A DNA stretch of 64,000 nt. It comes from Gibbula magus. Its lineage: Eukaryota > Mollusca > Gastropoda > Trochida > Trochidae. The notes under the pieces are model-generated. The model was not told the origin of the DNA and made no database searches. It saw nothing but the letters and a program-made list of their open reading frames with translations. The translations under genes were made by a program, and so were the position numbers. Position 1 is the first letter of the stretch. Each line of letters starts with the position of its first letter. Location of the stretch: assembly GCA_936450465.1 (NCBI GenBank), contig OW388299.1:36901548-36965547 (forward strand), given 5' to 3'. Of this stretch, positions 1-15,600 are shown in pieces.

Positions 1-688
1 GAAAGTTGTTGATCTCTCATCGTCCTTCTCATATGGGGACTGCCAATATTGATTCATTGGCTGATTACTTTTAGCTGTTACGGGTCTTCCCCAAGATGCC
101 CCCATCTTAAACAGTCGGGGTACGAAGTAACATACCCTGATGGCGCAGGATGCTTCCACTGTGAATAGGATTGTCATGAAAAGGCTTCTTTTTTGTCAGA
201 AATGGGAGGACCATGAAAGGAAATAATTCCCAATTCCTTAGCAATAGATAAAGTTTTAAGTGCCATGAAGCAGTTATAAGAAAACCTAGAGCTGCTGCAA
301 ATGAAAATAAACCCTACGTTTAAGTACCATCAAACAGTCAAAAGAAGGCCTATCTGCTGCAAATGATAATGCCCTGAAAATATTTTTACCCCTATATCAC
401 TGACCAAATGACTGTTTCATCTATACCCACATCAGCGTCGCATAGATAGTATTTGATGTTTTCATATCACATCCTGTATCAGACACCAATATTTGCCAAA
501 GAGCTCCAAGTCTGATATTGGTTGAGGGCTGATATTAGATGGCATATGCACTTGACAACAGGCTGATACAGGTTTTTGTTCTGCTTGCTAATACAGAGTG
601 TTTTTAGATAGGGTTATATAGCAAACACAAGATCTCTGTATATGGTAAGTGGTTATGTTTCCTCATATCTATATCCCCATCTCTGCAG
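1..688 (+). other. intron of WDR59 (part)
   Basis: No exon or repeat is recognised here. The stretch ends in the acceptor CTCTGCAG in front of the exon at 689. It is AT-rich and has stops in all frames. Confidence 0.6.
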
Positions 689-3600
689 GTACTGACGGAC
701 ACGTCCCAGAAACATGTGCGGAGGAATATGAACTGTCTGGAGCCCTGTCTCCGTCAACTCATCGCAGAGCTCGACAGTCTCACCGTGAGTTATATTAGTC
801 GATGAGCATTCCTTTCAGAAAAAATTTAAGAAAAATTTTGAGTTTATGAGTAAATGGTGGAATGGTTCAGTATTAGAGATCTACTTCTTGACAGGCAATT
901 CTCCTAAAAAGTGGCCATTTTGGATTTTTTTTAGAAATGTCCTTGTTCATTCAAGCCTTATGTTTTTCGCTCAAATTTTAATATCTGTTAATTTTCTGAT
1001 CCTCCCGTAGAAAACTGAACGCAAGACACCCGACCTTGACATTCCGTTCCCGCTGACTCAGCAGCAAAACCTGATGCAGCCGACTCCCATCTACCCCATG
1101 TACAGCTTCGGGAGCTTCCAGGACTCCAGCGTGCCATTTCCTCGAACCAGCGGTGCTAGGTTCTGTTCTAACGGTCAGTCTTTATAACTGTGCTACATCC
1201 AGAGGTATATCAAGATATGTAATAACCAAACCATATCCTTCAACCTTCCTAGTGAAATAATGTCACTATACCCCTTTTCCTGAGTGTCCTGAAATATTCC
1301 GCAGCAGCCAATCTTTTGCCCAGGACCTTTATTCTTGAAACGTTTGTAGCCAAATAACTTTGATCGTAGCCCATGTGTTTAGAATGGGATTAAGTAGTTC
1401 GTAGAGCGACGATTGTTTTGAGAATAATGGCCCAGATTATTATCTTTGTTAAAGAGTTGTGATACATGCCAATTGACCACTAGAAATCCCCTCTATATGT
1501 GGTAAGTATTTCAAAGAAGAATATACATGTAATGGTGATATGCCTGCAGGGCTGCTTGTGATATTCGGTCGCCCGGCTGACATCAAGAAGAAAGTTGCAG
1601 ACGGCGCAGAACCCACACCCAAGTAAGTATATAGCGAGTTCACTTTGTGCATTTTCTGATTTCTGAAAGCAGTTTATACCTAAAATCTGTACAAAAGGTA
1701 TATTTGTTTCTATGGCAGATTTTAAAATGCTGCTTGCATATTCATTCATGTCACTGTATCCTGAAAAGATGTCTTTGATATTTTCAGTATTGTCAAAATA
1801 GTACCCTTTGACTTCATACTTTCGACATTGAATCAGTCATTGTTGTAGGATGAGTTGGGTTATCCCCCCTTATTAGTGTTACTTTCAAGTTGATTACAAG
1901 TTGCAATATGAACACTTTTCCAGAGCTCTTTCGGAACTGGCAGCATTCGCCAAGCGTTCCCAGAACCCGACCGCATTCAACACTCTGTACCCCCGGAGTC
2001 CGCCGACACCAAGCAACGAGGGAGTCAGCATCAGCGACTTCTACACATACAAGGAAAAGGTACTGACATCCTTCAACAGGTCTCAGATAGGTCTCAATCA
2101 CCAAGTATTGCACCAGTCTATCTGCTGATATTTCTTTCTTTGAGCCTTGACAATTTATTAACCCACCGGTATGTAATACCGTGGGATATAGTCATCACCC
2201 CGTCCGTCCGTCCGTCCGTCGGTCCGTCGGTCCGTCCATCTGTCCATCTGTCCGTCTGTCCGTCCGTCCATAATCATTTCGTTTCCGGAGCAGAACTTGA
2301 AAACCATTTATCATATCTTTCTGAAACTTCACATATGTATTACACATTTACTGCGGTGGTGCCTTTTGATATTATCAGATTTTTTAAAATTTTATTTTTT
2401 TCGTCTGTCAAAAATGTGTTTTACAAATTATGTGGGACCGGTGGGATATGTCATCTTCCGATTACTCTTGTTTACAAACTGCATGTACTTTTGTAATCTA
2501 TACAAGATAGAAATATCACTTACAGAATATACAGTTTTTCCTTCATGGAAATATTTGGTTAGTTTCTTGCTTCTTCCAGAAACACAGAACGAGGAGTAGA
2601 TCAAGAGCGAGGGAGGTTTCTGAATCTCGTCATCGGGACACAGACAAACCTGCAAAGAAGCCAACCAAAGTTGGTCCAGTCAAAGTGTACGATGTGTCAG
2701 CCATTCTCACTATTAATAAACAACTTGCAGAGAACTACAAGTAAGCAATCAAGAAATTATGGGTCAATATAATGATGATAGAGAGCCTGGGATGTTCTTT
2801 GCCTTCTTCATATGCTGCCATGTTCCTACCAAGCCATTGATTAATGATAAATGTCTGTAAATATCCCCTTTTGCATAGCGGTCAGTGTGTCTTGTCTGTC
2901 CGTCTGTCCATCAAGTTTTTGTTCTGCTCATAACTCTGACAGTAATTGTTTGAATGTTGATGTGAAACTTGATAAATATTGTCATTATGATATAACACAT
3001 AATGGTAAATATAAAATGAACATAAACTAAGGAATGAGCATAGAAAGGATTATTAATAAGTAAAATACAAAATATATGCCTGTTGTTGCACAAACTAAAA
3101 TTTAAAAATTCTCATTTATGATATGTAGATCTGCCTATTGTATGTTTGATACCCTCATTTGCATAATGTATGCAAATATTCATAGTTTAACTCCATTTTC
3201 TTGTTAGGTAAGTAATAGGATATTGAAGACGATAATGAAGATACTTTGTGAAATTTGTACATTTTAGCAATGAAATATTTTTAATGGCAGTATTTTATAT
3301 CGGATATAATCCATATTCCACGAGTAAATATAAATAATCCCTTCCAAAAATGACAGCTAATCCTCAAAGTTCACTTTATCTATGACCTCCTCATAACACC
3401 TAACCATTCATGTTGACTCTCTCACAGACTTGACCTGTCCGATATACCAGGGATGTGCGCACACAACGCTGCTGCAGCCGCTGCCGTCGGGAGGAAGGAT
3501 CTCGTACAGGTCAGTTCATGGTAGATGTATCAGCACTTTATTGTGTCGATAGCTTCATCTTGGTGCAGATTCTGCTTCAAACAGACCTCAGCAGCTATGC

Positions 3601-6600
3601 AGACACCATTCAAGCTCTTCCAGACGTGATCAATTCAAATGGTACCATATTGGAATGGTGCAAGGAAGAAGTAAATCCACAAGGAACAGAACAGGAACTT
3701 CCTCGCACCAGTCTCCGTCACTGGCTAATTTAGGCCTTGCTGCATTTAGTTAACTTTCCTGTGTTGGTGTAGCAGCTTGCACTATGACGTTCAGGTACAA
3801 TGCTGCTATGCTTGCACAGAAAAGGAAACAAAATGCATCAAGGCTTGAATTAGTCCGTGGAGGAAACTGGCACGAGTAACTTGGGAGGGACGTTTGAGTT
3901 CCAAAATGAGAAGCATATTTTATTTTTTTTCAGAGTATGTTCTGATATGTTCCACGAGTGCACATGGACTAATTTCATCAATGACTTTAGTGGTTTTATA
4001 TTCTTATTTGATAAGATTGTCTTATGTATACATCTGATTTCTGAGGACATTTTGTGTGTTTTAATTAGAACCAATATGGCAGGGTATGACCATGTCTTCT
4101 TGTTCATATTAGTCACCAACTACTGAACTAATTGTAAACTAATTGACCATTATGTTCCTAGGTGTGGAACTATGTTGCGGTGATGTTGCCGGCGAGTCTG
4201 GAGACCAACGAATCTGAAGACTGCACACCCTGGGCCATGACCGCCTTCGGGAGACGCTTCCTCCGCACCATGTAGGTTTTCCTTGATTCCTTCTTGGAAC
4301 TCATTCACTGATACATGTAGTTCTTTCAATCTAAGGGCAGGATATCGCAGTGGTTAATGTATTCAGCTTCGGATCAGGGGCTCGGCACCTTTGCTATAGC
4401 GAACTGTTCTTCATGTAGTAAGGTTCGGGTGCAATGCTTCACTGAATTTCAGTGCAGTACCACGGCAATGCATAGCAACACTGGTATTGCAGACTTTTCC
4501 CCAGCAATAATACTAGCAGTCGTGTTATAAGTGAAATAGTCTTAAAAACCGAGTTAAATCCCAAATCACTGTCAAATAATCCAGCTAATGCCTTGCCTCA
4601 CTTTGCTTTGCCTCTGGTTTCAAGAGGACAAATTGAGCTACAGTGTGAAGTAGAACTAACCAGCAATACAGTTTGTACAGTTGAATTGACAATTTAACAT
4701 AACTTTCAGCACTGATCCAGTACTGATCTGATCCTGGCAGGGAAAGGTTCAAGGTTGAATGGTTTTTGCATCTCTTCTCTCTGTAGGGGTTTGGCAATCT
4801 TGATGTGAAATAATTTTCCATGCATCTAATTCTGATCCGACCCCGGCAGCGAATGGTTTAGGGATTTTTGTCACCTCTCTCTGCACGGTTTTGGCAACCT
4901 TGATATTTAAAAAAAAATGTGCGTTGAGTATTGGTCCAGTACAGATTTATAATGATCTTTACCATTTATCTCGCTGTGTTGCAGGCTGGACCACTACAGC
5001 AGCTACTACGACGTACAGACGCTGGCCATGCTGTGCTGTGTGTTCTGGAGGCAGGAGGACGTACAGAGAAACGTCACCAGGACTTCCTCCAAATCCTCCA
5101 TGGAATACACGCCTGCCAATGTAAGTCGTGTGTAAATAATGATAAGTGTATGTGTATGTGTGGTTCTAGGCCTCTCTATTTATAAATACACTGTAACAAG
5201 AAGCCTGCTCCTTTCAATGACCGAGGTGTGTTCTGAACATCCGGTACATGCGCGAAGTGAAAGGAGTGCCTCTGAACACTGTCCTTGGGTTGCGGGTCTT
5301 GGGTTCCGATGACATAGGTGTTGCAAGCCGCACAGCACGAGAACATGTACCAGATGTTCGGAACACACTTCGGTCATCGAAAGGAAGAGGCCTAAGGAAC
5401 AAAACAAAACAATATGTCACATCAGGGGCAGATAACTCTGTTGACCAGCCATTAGTGTTAGCTGTCTATATAAGTCAGTGGCTGATCCCCCTCATCTTTT
5501 TAAATATTTTGTGCATGTGAATTGATGACCCTTTATAATATTTCTGGATTCATAAATTCATAAATTCATAACAAACAACATGATAAAATCATTTGGTCGC
5601 CATTATTTTTAATCAAATGTCAGTTTTGAAGATAGTTCAGGGTACCATTCCATAAATTCATAGTGATATAACCTATTGATGCCTATGATAAAGCCAGGTT
5701 TCAACACAATGCATAGCCACAATGGTCTTTCAGGCTTTCTCCCCAATAATACTAGCCGCCATGATTTAATTGAAATATTATTGAAAGCTGCATTAAAGCT
5801 CAAATCATTTTATCTTTATTTGTCAGTAGTGATATTACTCGAACAGCCTTCTTTTGTCTGTCACATAAAACATCCTCAAATAGTCTAAATGTTGCCATAC
5901 ATAAAAATGATTTGGATCTGTTAGCCAAAGCATTTTAAAAAAAGTTTAGTTGAAGATTATTTACGATCATAAAACTAACCTCAGGTAAAAAAAGAAGATT
6001 TTAACAACACATTCATGCTCATTCATATTTTGCATGTGATATGGTTATGATTAAGAATTTTTTTGTTATTCAAGTCTTCAATGGAATACACACCCGCTAA
6101 TGTAAGTGCTTTACTTAATATATATATATACTATATATTTTGTCTCACCATGTACAGGGATGGAACATTCACTGGTTACCTCAGAATTTGCACTTACTGT
6201 CCAGATAAATTCTCTCCCCACAGAGAAACAGTGGCAATCTCTCCCTACAAAGTTTACTCAAGTCATTTCTTCCCACATAACCTCTGTTACAAGCGAACTG
6301 CTTTCTTGGCTGAAAAAGAATCCTGGGTCGATGCAATCAGAGTTAGTTGTGCAATTAGTGGCATTGCTTCTTACTGAACATTCAGTCTTTTCCTGTGTCC
6401 ATAGTGTCATCTGCAATATAAGACAATATAAGATGTTGGAGATGAAAGACGATTTTTAATTTGAATAGAAATAAGGACACTATCTGTACTGCAAACTTTC
6501 ACTACTAGGGTTTATATATGCTTGAAGCTATACCTATCACCCACTTGTAACTTGTACGTGGGAAGAAATTACTTGAGTAACCTTTGTGGGGAGAGATTGG

Positions 6601-9600
6601 CACTGTAGGACACCACCACTAAATGCTGTCTTACTGAGAAACTCCATCTCCTCATCATTGAGTCCCCGATAAACATAGTTTTCTTGTGGATTCATTCTAG
6701 CAATTTTAGAACAAATATTAACACTTTAAGTGCTGAATTAATTTATGTTGAAACATTCTTTGTAACCAATTTACAGGAATCACTATTTAACAAATGGAAT
6801 AATACAAGATTTGCCATTGACTGAAGAATATTCTGAAACCTGCTGTTACTTGTTCGCTAGTTCTAGCTGATGCTCTCAGGTTTCACCGCAATATGCAGCC
6901 ACCATGGTGTTGTGGGCTTTCTCCCTACAATAATACTAACTGCCGTGATATAAGTGAAATACTCTTGAAAGCTGCATTAAACTCCAACTCAACTCAACTC
7001 AACTCACCTGGCATACCTGAAATATTCTTATTGTTACTGATTCCTGTAAATGAGACACCCAGAATGTTCTAACAGTTTATTCAGCAGGTTAGGGTTATCA
7101 ATCTTGTAGTGTTTATCGAGAACATCAGACAATCTCAGCAGCAGGGTTCGACACAAGACTAATTCATACAACGAGATTGTCCACTATAAATTCCCTTGTT
7201 ATATCCTCTACAGTACCTTCTCAATAAGACAATTACCTCATATTTTAGTGACATTTCACTGCTTTATTATACATACTTATATATATATATCCTTGCAGAT
7301 ATTTTTTGCTTCTATGTACGTTTAATATTCTTTGAAATAATAATTTTCAAAATATTTAATTTATTAATCATTAGTTTTCTAATAGAAAAATTACGAATAT
7401 CTATCTAATATAAATGTATTAAACTAAAAGAAATAATTTATTTGGAAACATTTTACATGGATTTGAAGTTTAAACATATAAAACAATTGAAACGTATATA
7501 ATTTTGTGGTATTAAAGTGATTATGTTTTATTATTTTTTTATTCATGTTTTCAAAACTTTACATTTTGTCTGGATTGAAACACTTATAAGAAATGATTCA
7601 TCAAGATTATTTATTAGCTCACTTGTTCAGGCGTTCAAAATTCATGTAGATGTGATTAGAAATGTTTTAGCCTAGATTTTCCTTAGTTTTTCCATAGTTT
7701 TTCCAAAATATTTAATATTGAAATAAGGAAATATTTTTCCTTTTCAAGAACACTTTAGAGCTTTTTAAAAAAAAAGATTAAAATCAAGTATTTCGTTGAG
7801 GCGAATACAAATCTAAATTTATTTCACTATTTTTAGTGTTCACCATCACTGGAGGACTTCATCTTTCTTTATTTTGTATAAAAAATCAGTTGACATTACA
7901 TAGAATTGTTTTATATATTTAATGTCATCAATGAAACTGTTGTAGATATGAACATTTTTTAAATAATAAATTGAATACTTATCAGAATTAAAAAAATGAA
8001 TTTGACTAAAATTGCATGTACGATTTGTGCTCCCCTGTTTCGAGACCCCTCTTGATTTAAAGTGTTTGTTTCTACAGTTAGCTGTTTGTTTATTTAGACA
8101 GATGCTAACATTACATATCTCGGGAGTAGTACCGATAGTGGCTGGAGTTTACTGCGTAAGTCCCTACTGTGTTTACATGTTCTTTGTCTATACCCTTTAC
8201 CGACAGTCGTTTGGAATTTTTTAAAATTTCAAAAATTTTAAAAATGGATATTCTTGTTCAAAATGTTTCTGGACAAATGTGCTTTGTTGGAAAATGAAAA
8301 TGTGTTTTTACAATGAAAAGGGGTGCAGGTTTTACTGTAATATATTGTCATGCTCTTGTTGCAGGCTTTCTCCCTGTAAGTTTCTAGTTGGCATTGTATC
8401 AAATTAATCTGGAAAGATGTTAAAATAACTTGGCATTTTAGCATCCTGAATCTTCTCACCTCAAGCTAATTTTGAATATTCATCCTCGTTTTCTTTTGGA
8501 GAATAGTTTTAAATTATGTTTAGAAGGTGTCTAAACTCTTGAAAACCGAAATAAGATTCCAAACGTCTGTCATGGAATGAAGGCACACTCATTGTACCAA
8601 CACGATTATCTCCCTTTACATGGTTCAAAATTGTATACAAATACCAATTTCCCTTCACTTACCAAAATGAAGAAAGTTATTTTGGTAAGTTAAGACAAAA
8701 GTGGTAATAATGTATTTGTTAAGCTTTCAAGTTTATGTAAAGCTATCTTTTAACTAAGAATATAAGGAAATGAAATATGAATTTGAAATTTATCTTTCAA
8801 TATTTCTGGCAATTTAAGCCTGTTGCTTGATATCAACTAATTGTTTCAGCTAACTTTGGTTATTGTTCTCTCAAAACCAAAAGAAATTTGGCCTCTGGTT
8901 TCGTAAAAGCAAATCGCGTTATCATTTCAACCATAGCTTGCGCATGTTGCCGATAAAAACATAATCAATATCATTGTGGATGGTTAATTGGGTTTTGGAG
9001 AAAATTGGTTTTGTCAAAATTGAAGGTTTCACATAAAGCAAAAACAAATCAAACCAATTTTAACCAAAATGGCTAGAAACAAATTTAATGTTCAAAGGAC
9101 TTTGATTTTCCTGGACTATATAATACTAGAAAGAATATGTCAAAGATGGACATGTTGTTATTAGTGTTGGTACCTTGAGTTTGTCCCAATGGTTTACATG
9201 TTTGTTGAGATTTAAGAGTATTTATTGCAGGAGACTGCCACAGGTTTGTAAAGCAAACAAAATGCTTGTAGCCTATACAAATGAATTCATTGCTCTGCTG
9301 AATTTTTGAAAAATTTAACAATTATTCTTCTTCTTTTAATTTCTTTGAAAAATCCTTCAATTTTTGGCAAAAAAAATTCTTTTATGAATGAAGATATTAT
9401 TTTTCATTTCGAATTTTATTTTCAAATGTCATCAAAACCATTCAAATGTCATCAAAACCAATACAGTCAAGGCGCGATAATCCGGCCACCGATAATCCGA
9501 ATCTCGCTGTTTCAGAACGGTAGGAAGATCTAACCAAACTTATCTCTTTAGTAGTCCTCAGTACTCATTAGTCCGAACATTTCACTATCCGAACGTTTTT

Positions 9601-12600
9601 GATGAAAAACGGAAGCGTTCGGATTATCGAGGCCTGACTGTACATTCTTGCAAAAGCAATGAACCAGTTTGTTTTCTATTATGGTAAATTGTCATTTTTA
9701 ACAAGTTTATTATTTTCAGTTATTGCTTTTATTATTTTTAACTCATGCTCGTTTGCCTATTTTAAACCTGAATAGTAAAATTACACTTTTAATTATTTTA
9801 TATTATTGTAATAGATTTAGGTTTAACAGTCATGATATGGTGATGGTTTGTATAAATATTTAGTCTTACTTACAATATTAATGAATAAAATGTTTAAGGA
9901 TATTACACATAATAGATTTAAAAGAATTGAACAAACTTTTCAGATATTTATGAAATTTTCTAAATTGTTTCAACTACTTTTGGTCCGAGAAAATTTATTC
10001 ATATTTGCAATATTTTCAAAAGTGTAAAAAATGTATATTCAAAGAGTAAAAATCCAAAACAGAATTCGAAATATTTGTCCATAAAAATTTAGAAAATTAG
10101 AATATGTATAGTTAATTTCTAACATATTTATTCAACTAAAGAACTATTGGCATATTTGTCAGCTTAGTTACTTTATTTAGCCTCTAAAGTAACAATTGTA
10201 ATATTTTGCGCCAATATAGGCTATAAACGTAGGCTTGGTAAGTTAACTTTTTAGCAAACATCTTCTAGAAGATGCTTACAAGCCTACTAACAATCACTGC
10301 CTGCATGAATGTTTCATTTAAAAAAATCTTACTGTTCTCCTAACTTTAAAAGCTTAGAAACTTCCCTTTCGTAATGCAAGGAAAATTGGAAAATAATTTT
10401 TTCAAATAAAGATTTCCGAACATGAGTAATGAAAGTTTTGTGTTGAATTGAAATATTGACAATGCTAGGTTTTGTTACAATAATTAATATAAAAATGAGT
10501 CAGAATTTTATTGAATGTTTTCGTTTAAATATTATTCGCTATGAAATATGTATACTGTTATGTGTGATATGAAAGTTAACATTAAAAGTTATTAAAGCAT
10601 CTTATTTAATTCCTGCAGTTTACACACTCTGCATATATCTTTTTCTTAAACTACTTCTACTTCTTAATCTTCCTACCTACTTATTACTTACATATAATTA
10701 TATATATGTAATCACTGAAATTTATTTAATATCCCTGCATCCCAAACCAGAATTGCTAGAATTAACAAATATATCAACCGAGCAAAATATTACTCAGATA
10801 TTATACATATAATGTGTCATTTAATTAAACCGTTTTACGCTAAATATATAGCTTTCTATTTGGCCAGTTTTGCTTCTTGTATGACAACCATGCAGTCGTT
10901 GCCGTAGAGTCCTAGGAAACAGTTTATTTCATATGTGGTTTTAATCAATTTGTGTTACAACAATTATTTTAAATTCCTTGAGCTCTTTATTTCCTATAGC
11001 TATCTGATTTTTAGCAATATAGGTATTTGAATTTCATATATATTTGTTATATTTACTTAGAAAAAAAATATGAATACTGACACTACCCCTTTTAGACATT
11101 GTTGTGTCCAATCCATTGTCCAGAAAAGCTGATTGTCATTTTGTAGATAAGTTTTGGTCTTAGAGGCTAGCAAGTAACCCCATATTGATTTCCACACAGT
11201 CACCCTGCGGTAAACATGTGTAGGAGGCTTGCAAATAGAACAAATTTCATAGTATTTATCTGTATTGAAGTCAATTTTAGCTTGGAGGTAAGAATTTGTT
11301 CTAGACGCTTGTGAATAATCCTTCGCATTTATTTCCAATTTCATCATAGTCAGTAGTCCTGAACTCCCGATTCATACTCCTCAAATATTGGCGTGATATG
11401 GTCACATCTCCCTATAGATCCCTGCTTATAAACCCCACCTGTTATACCCTGATTGCTGGATGTGTGTTTGTCGTTGTTTGTCGGATGTTTGTATCTATGT
11501 GTAGTTGCTTTATCTTATGTGATGATGGAGTTTGTTTCAGCTATGCGAGGGAGGGTGATGGAAGAGCCACGTTACCCTTGAACCAATCAGCTGCACTCTC
11601 TCAAGCAGTGGTACACTTCAGTATCTTAATATGCATTGCACACATTACTCTTATGATACTTAACAATACTTAGTTACAAGATAAAATGTCAACTAGTAAG
11701 ATAAGAACACCTGACTTTGCAATGGTAGTATATCCATTTTGTTTACAGAGATAATTGTCATACAACTGTGAATAGAGAAGATAAAATTTTTAAATAGATT
11801 TAAGGAATGACATTCTTTGCATTCTTTTCTTAAGAATTTGTGTAATATTTTATCTTCCTGAACCTTAGCAATTTGGACCAAAGAACTGGAGAGTTATGGA
11901 AGGCTGAAACAATGATCACTATTAGAAGTCTTAATTCTCTAATAATGGATTTGAACATATTTTACTTCAAAATAAAAACAACTTGAGATGTAGATCTTTC
12001 AACTTTGGCCTCATATCCATTTTTCAATTCAATCCGAAAGTATGACCAAAAACATTATTTTCATGACTAAAAAGGCAAAATAGAAGACTCAAGCTCCATG
12101 AGTATAATAGTTTTTCGATCTTTCAAATGTCCTTGATGTTCTGTTTTAAAAAAAAAACATGAACATCAGATTGTCTGACTGAACTTTGTGTGCAATGTGT
12201 ATGAAAAGATACTGAGTCAGACTATCTCCCAGTCTCACTCCTACCCTTCTCTTTCACAGTACAACCCTTATCATACGGTCTCTTCCGTGACAAACCTTCT
12301 GAAGGGCTTCAAGGCTAGTAAGTCGACAACAGGATCCCTCTTGCCTCTCTCTCTCTGTCTTCATCAATCCGTCTCATAGATCCATGCCACAATCTTTCAG
12401 TTTATGGTTTATCAGCACTTGGTCGGTCAATCCATGCATGGTTTAACCTCTGATCTGCTCATATCGAGGCCACTTTTCTCTGAATTGTCACTTTACTTGT
12501 AAGATTAAAATGAGACTGTCCACAATAGAAACTAGCAGTTCTGGGCTGTTTTAAGTTACAAGTGCTATAAAAATGTTCCTCTAATCAACTGTTAGGTAAA

Positions 12601-15600
12601 TATTTCGATGTATGCATTGATACATATGGCACAAATCAAAGTATACTGTATATAGTGGTGGGGTAGATTTAAGGAATAAGGAAATCTTTTGTCAAATGAG
12701 TAATTTATTCTGGCAGAATAGGAAGAAAATGTTTTAGGGTACCTGAAATATCTTGGGATGAACATATGATGATTTAAACCCTTTACTATGGTAGATCTCT
12801 AAACACTTTCGTATCTGACTTTGCATGTAAGATTTAATAAAAGTCAGTTTTGCCCTAGAGTCCGGGCATAACATTCTCAAAACACAAGATGAAATAATTC
12901 GTCCCATGGTGTTTATAGTTTCAAGAACCGCTACTGACATTATCGACCATGAATGAGCAGGTCTGGGGTTAAAATATTGTCTTGTCTTTGGATGAAACCA
13001 AATATAACAGTTTTAACACATTCTTGGCGATAATATCTATATTCAGAAATGAGAATTGTTTGCTGCGATTATGCATTTTGAAGTTTATTGACTATCACTT
13101 GCATTGCTGTGCTCTTAACATTTTTTGTGAGATTGGCATGTTTTGAAGTGAATATTCAGTGATGGTCAGTTTTAACACTTGAAAAAATATTGGACGAGGT
13201 TTTTGGAGCTGTTTATTGTAAATTTGAATTTTGATAATTACACATTTTCATGCTTATGCTAATGTACCTCCATGATTTTCAAATTTTGAATTTAAGTTTT
13301 AAGAATTTATATATTTAAAACTCAGTTCTAAGTTAGGTTTTGGCTAAGTTCTAGTATAATGTTAATCACAATGAATTTAAAACCATTGAACTGAAAGAGG
13401 TGGGGCGAGTGCTATTTCTCTACTAAACCAGTGCTTTACTAATTGATTCATATTTTTAAGAAATATTTTGTGTAGAGAAGTTTTTTTTTAAATTTTGAAA
13501 TCAACGAAGGTCATATTTTGTTATTTTAACACTTGAAAACAAAAAAGCTATTGGAATGTTAAAATATTCTCTATGAAAGAAGACAAATTTGTTTGGCAAG
13601 TAAATTTTAATCTTGTGAACTATTTGAATGAAATTTTAATATTTTGACATTTTTTGTTTTATCAATGTTTGATATAATTTAATAGACATTTTCAGTAGAT
13701 TATGTTTTTAATGAAGTAATTTAAACACCCGTAATTTTCTTTTTAAGTAATACGTAAATATTTGTGAAAAGTTTTGTCATTTGCATGGATTTTGTGAAGT
13801 TATATCTGAATTAGTTTTTGAGGAATAGTTAGATTTGTGCAAAATAGTATGTTTTACATTTAAGTTTCTGATTTAATTTTTCATGTACTTTTAATTTAAA
13901 TTTGATAGAAATACACATGATCTGTAACATAGATCAACCATCATCTTCATTAATTTTAAACATTAATTAACTTCAAATTCATTCATCTTAAATTATTTTA
14001 AATTTTAAAATAATAAACTTTTTCGATATATGTTCAAAGTGAATGATCCTAATTTGAATGCTGTGTTAATTAACGAGTGAGTTTCTGTCTATTTATTAAA
14101 TTTATTTTTAAATTGAAAATTAACATTGATGCGTCATACCTCATTCTCATTGTCACTGAACGCATGTCGCCCGCTAGATCTGTCGTCATTCTCTTTCTTG
14201 TGTACAGTTTGGTGGCTGTCATTTCTTTAAGAGTTAGGACCATTAAATGCTAGATTTTTTGTGCAATTTTGGTGGTGTTTCACTATAAACTGATATTCCG
14301 TAGGAGAAATAGAATTTTCCCATGGAATTCAGACTATCCTTATGCATATACAGTGATAAATTTACAAATATGACAGTCCAGGGACTCGCTACCACAAGCT
14401 CTTGTCAGTCACAGCAGGTATAAGTGAGACCCTCAATATGTAAGCAAATACTACCAAAAAAAACCAACTTGAGTCCAGAGGACTCGCAACTAAAATGTTT
14501 ACGAGTCCTTTCCAAATTTTATGAGTATTTGATGCAGGCTTCGGGGGTAAATTTATCACTGCATACACTAATTAGCCTTGATAGCATCATGCCTTGCTGT
14601 TAGGAGGAGGTGTATTTGACACTAAACTGACATTATGAAGATGATGTAATAGTGTTATGATGTAGTTGACTTCTGAAATGATGTGGAGTCAGTAACTTAA
14701 TTGGAGCTTATTATAACTGTGCTTCTCGGGTAGGGTGTCTTTTGCTTTTGGGTTATTAGCAAACTGCTTTGGTTTGGGACAAAACCAAATATCTACTTTT
14801 ACATGTGAAATAATGTCATTGAATTTTGGAAATCATTTTAACAGATGAAGAAATTCATGAGAGAATGAAGTATGATACTTGAAAATACAGTAGATAATTG
14901 GCAAATGTATATTTGTTAGGCTTTACTATAATGTAAGGTTTCGGTGATGTGCATGCTTTCCTTCAGCAGACATCACAGACAGGTATTATGAACTTAAAAA
15001 GATGATTATGCCGATGTATCATGTGTAGAATGTAAAGGATTTCATCAGGATTAAGTTCATTTTGTTTTCTTTGTCTTTGTGGAAAATGTTTGTGGACGAT
15101 GTAAAGTGGAATTGTTTGAGAGTGCTGCGTAGTTTTCTCCTATCTTCCCTGTTCTCTCTGGTAATGAGTCCTCTCTCGTTCCTCCCCTTAGTTTTATTAC
15201 TTATATTCTGACAAACTTTGTCAAACATTATAAGACTATATTACAGCTAAAGTTAACACACACTATTGTAATTTTAGTTCCAAAGTAAAAAGTTTTAACA
15301 AACAAATGAACGTTTAGAATATTGTTACTTACACAGGGTGTACGGACTGTAAGACCCTTCTTTATTGCGTATTTTCCTCCCGTGCTTGAATTTCTGAAAT
15401 GCTAAGTCAATTGACTGGCTAACTTCCGAAATTTATCGAAGATCAAGGTCAACTGTAAAACCTGTTTAACTTATCAAATGACCTGTCTTTACGGGATGTA
15501 CTGTTAGTACAACCCCTCAAATCTGACTTCAGGATTTTGTATGCATTGGCTATTGACCTATCAAATTCAACAAATTTAAGGATAATAACACATTGTGTCA

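Larger units (their letters stand above)
5121..12232 (+). other. WDR59 intron, 7.1 kb, repeat-bearing
   Basis: This AT-rich intron holds a duplicate mini-exon at 6075-6101, SINE fragments (5690-5805, 6850-7013), a family C inverted-repeat element (6226-6606) and a Tigger-like element (9464-9640). I see no independent gene. Reading frames up to about 118 codons are chance or repeat-derived. Confidence 0.7.

Noticed and set aside
3850..4126. 89-codon frames on both strands
   Set aside because: They lie in a WDR59 intron beside a family A element. Composition is AT-driven and no domain is seen.
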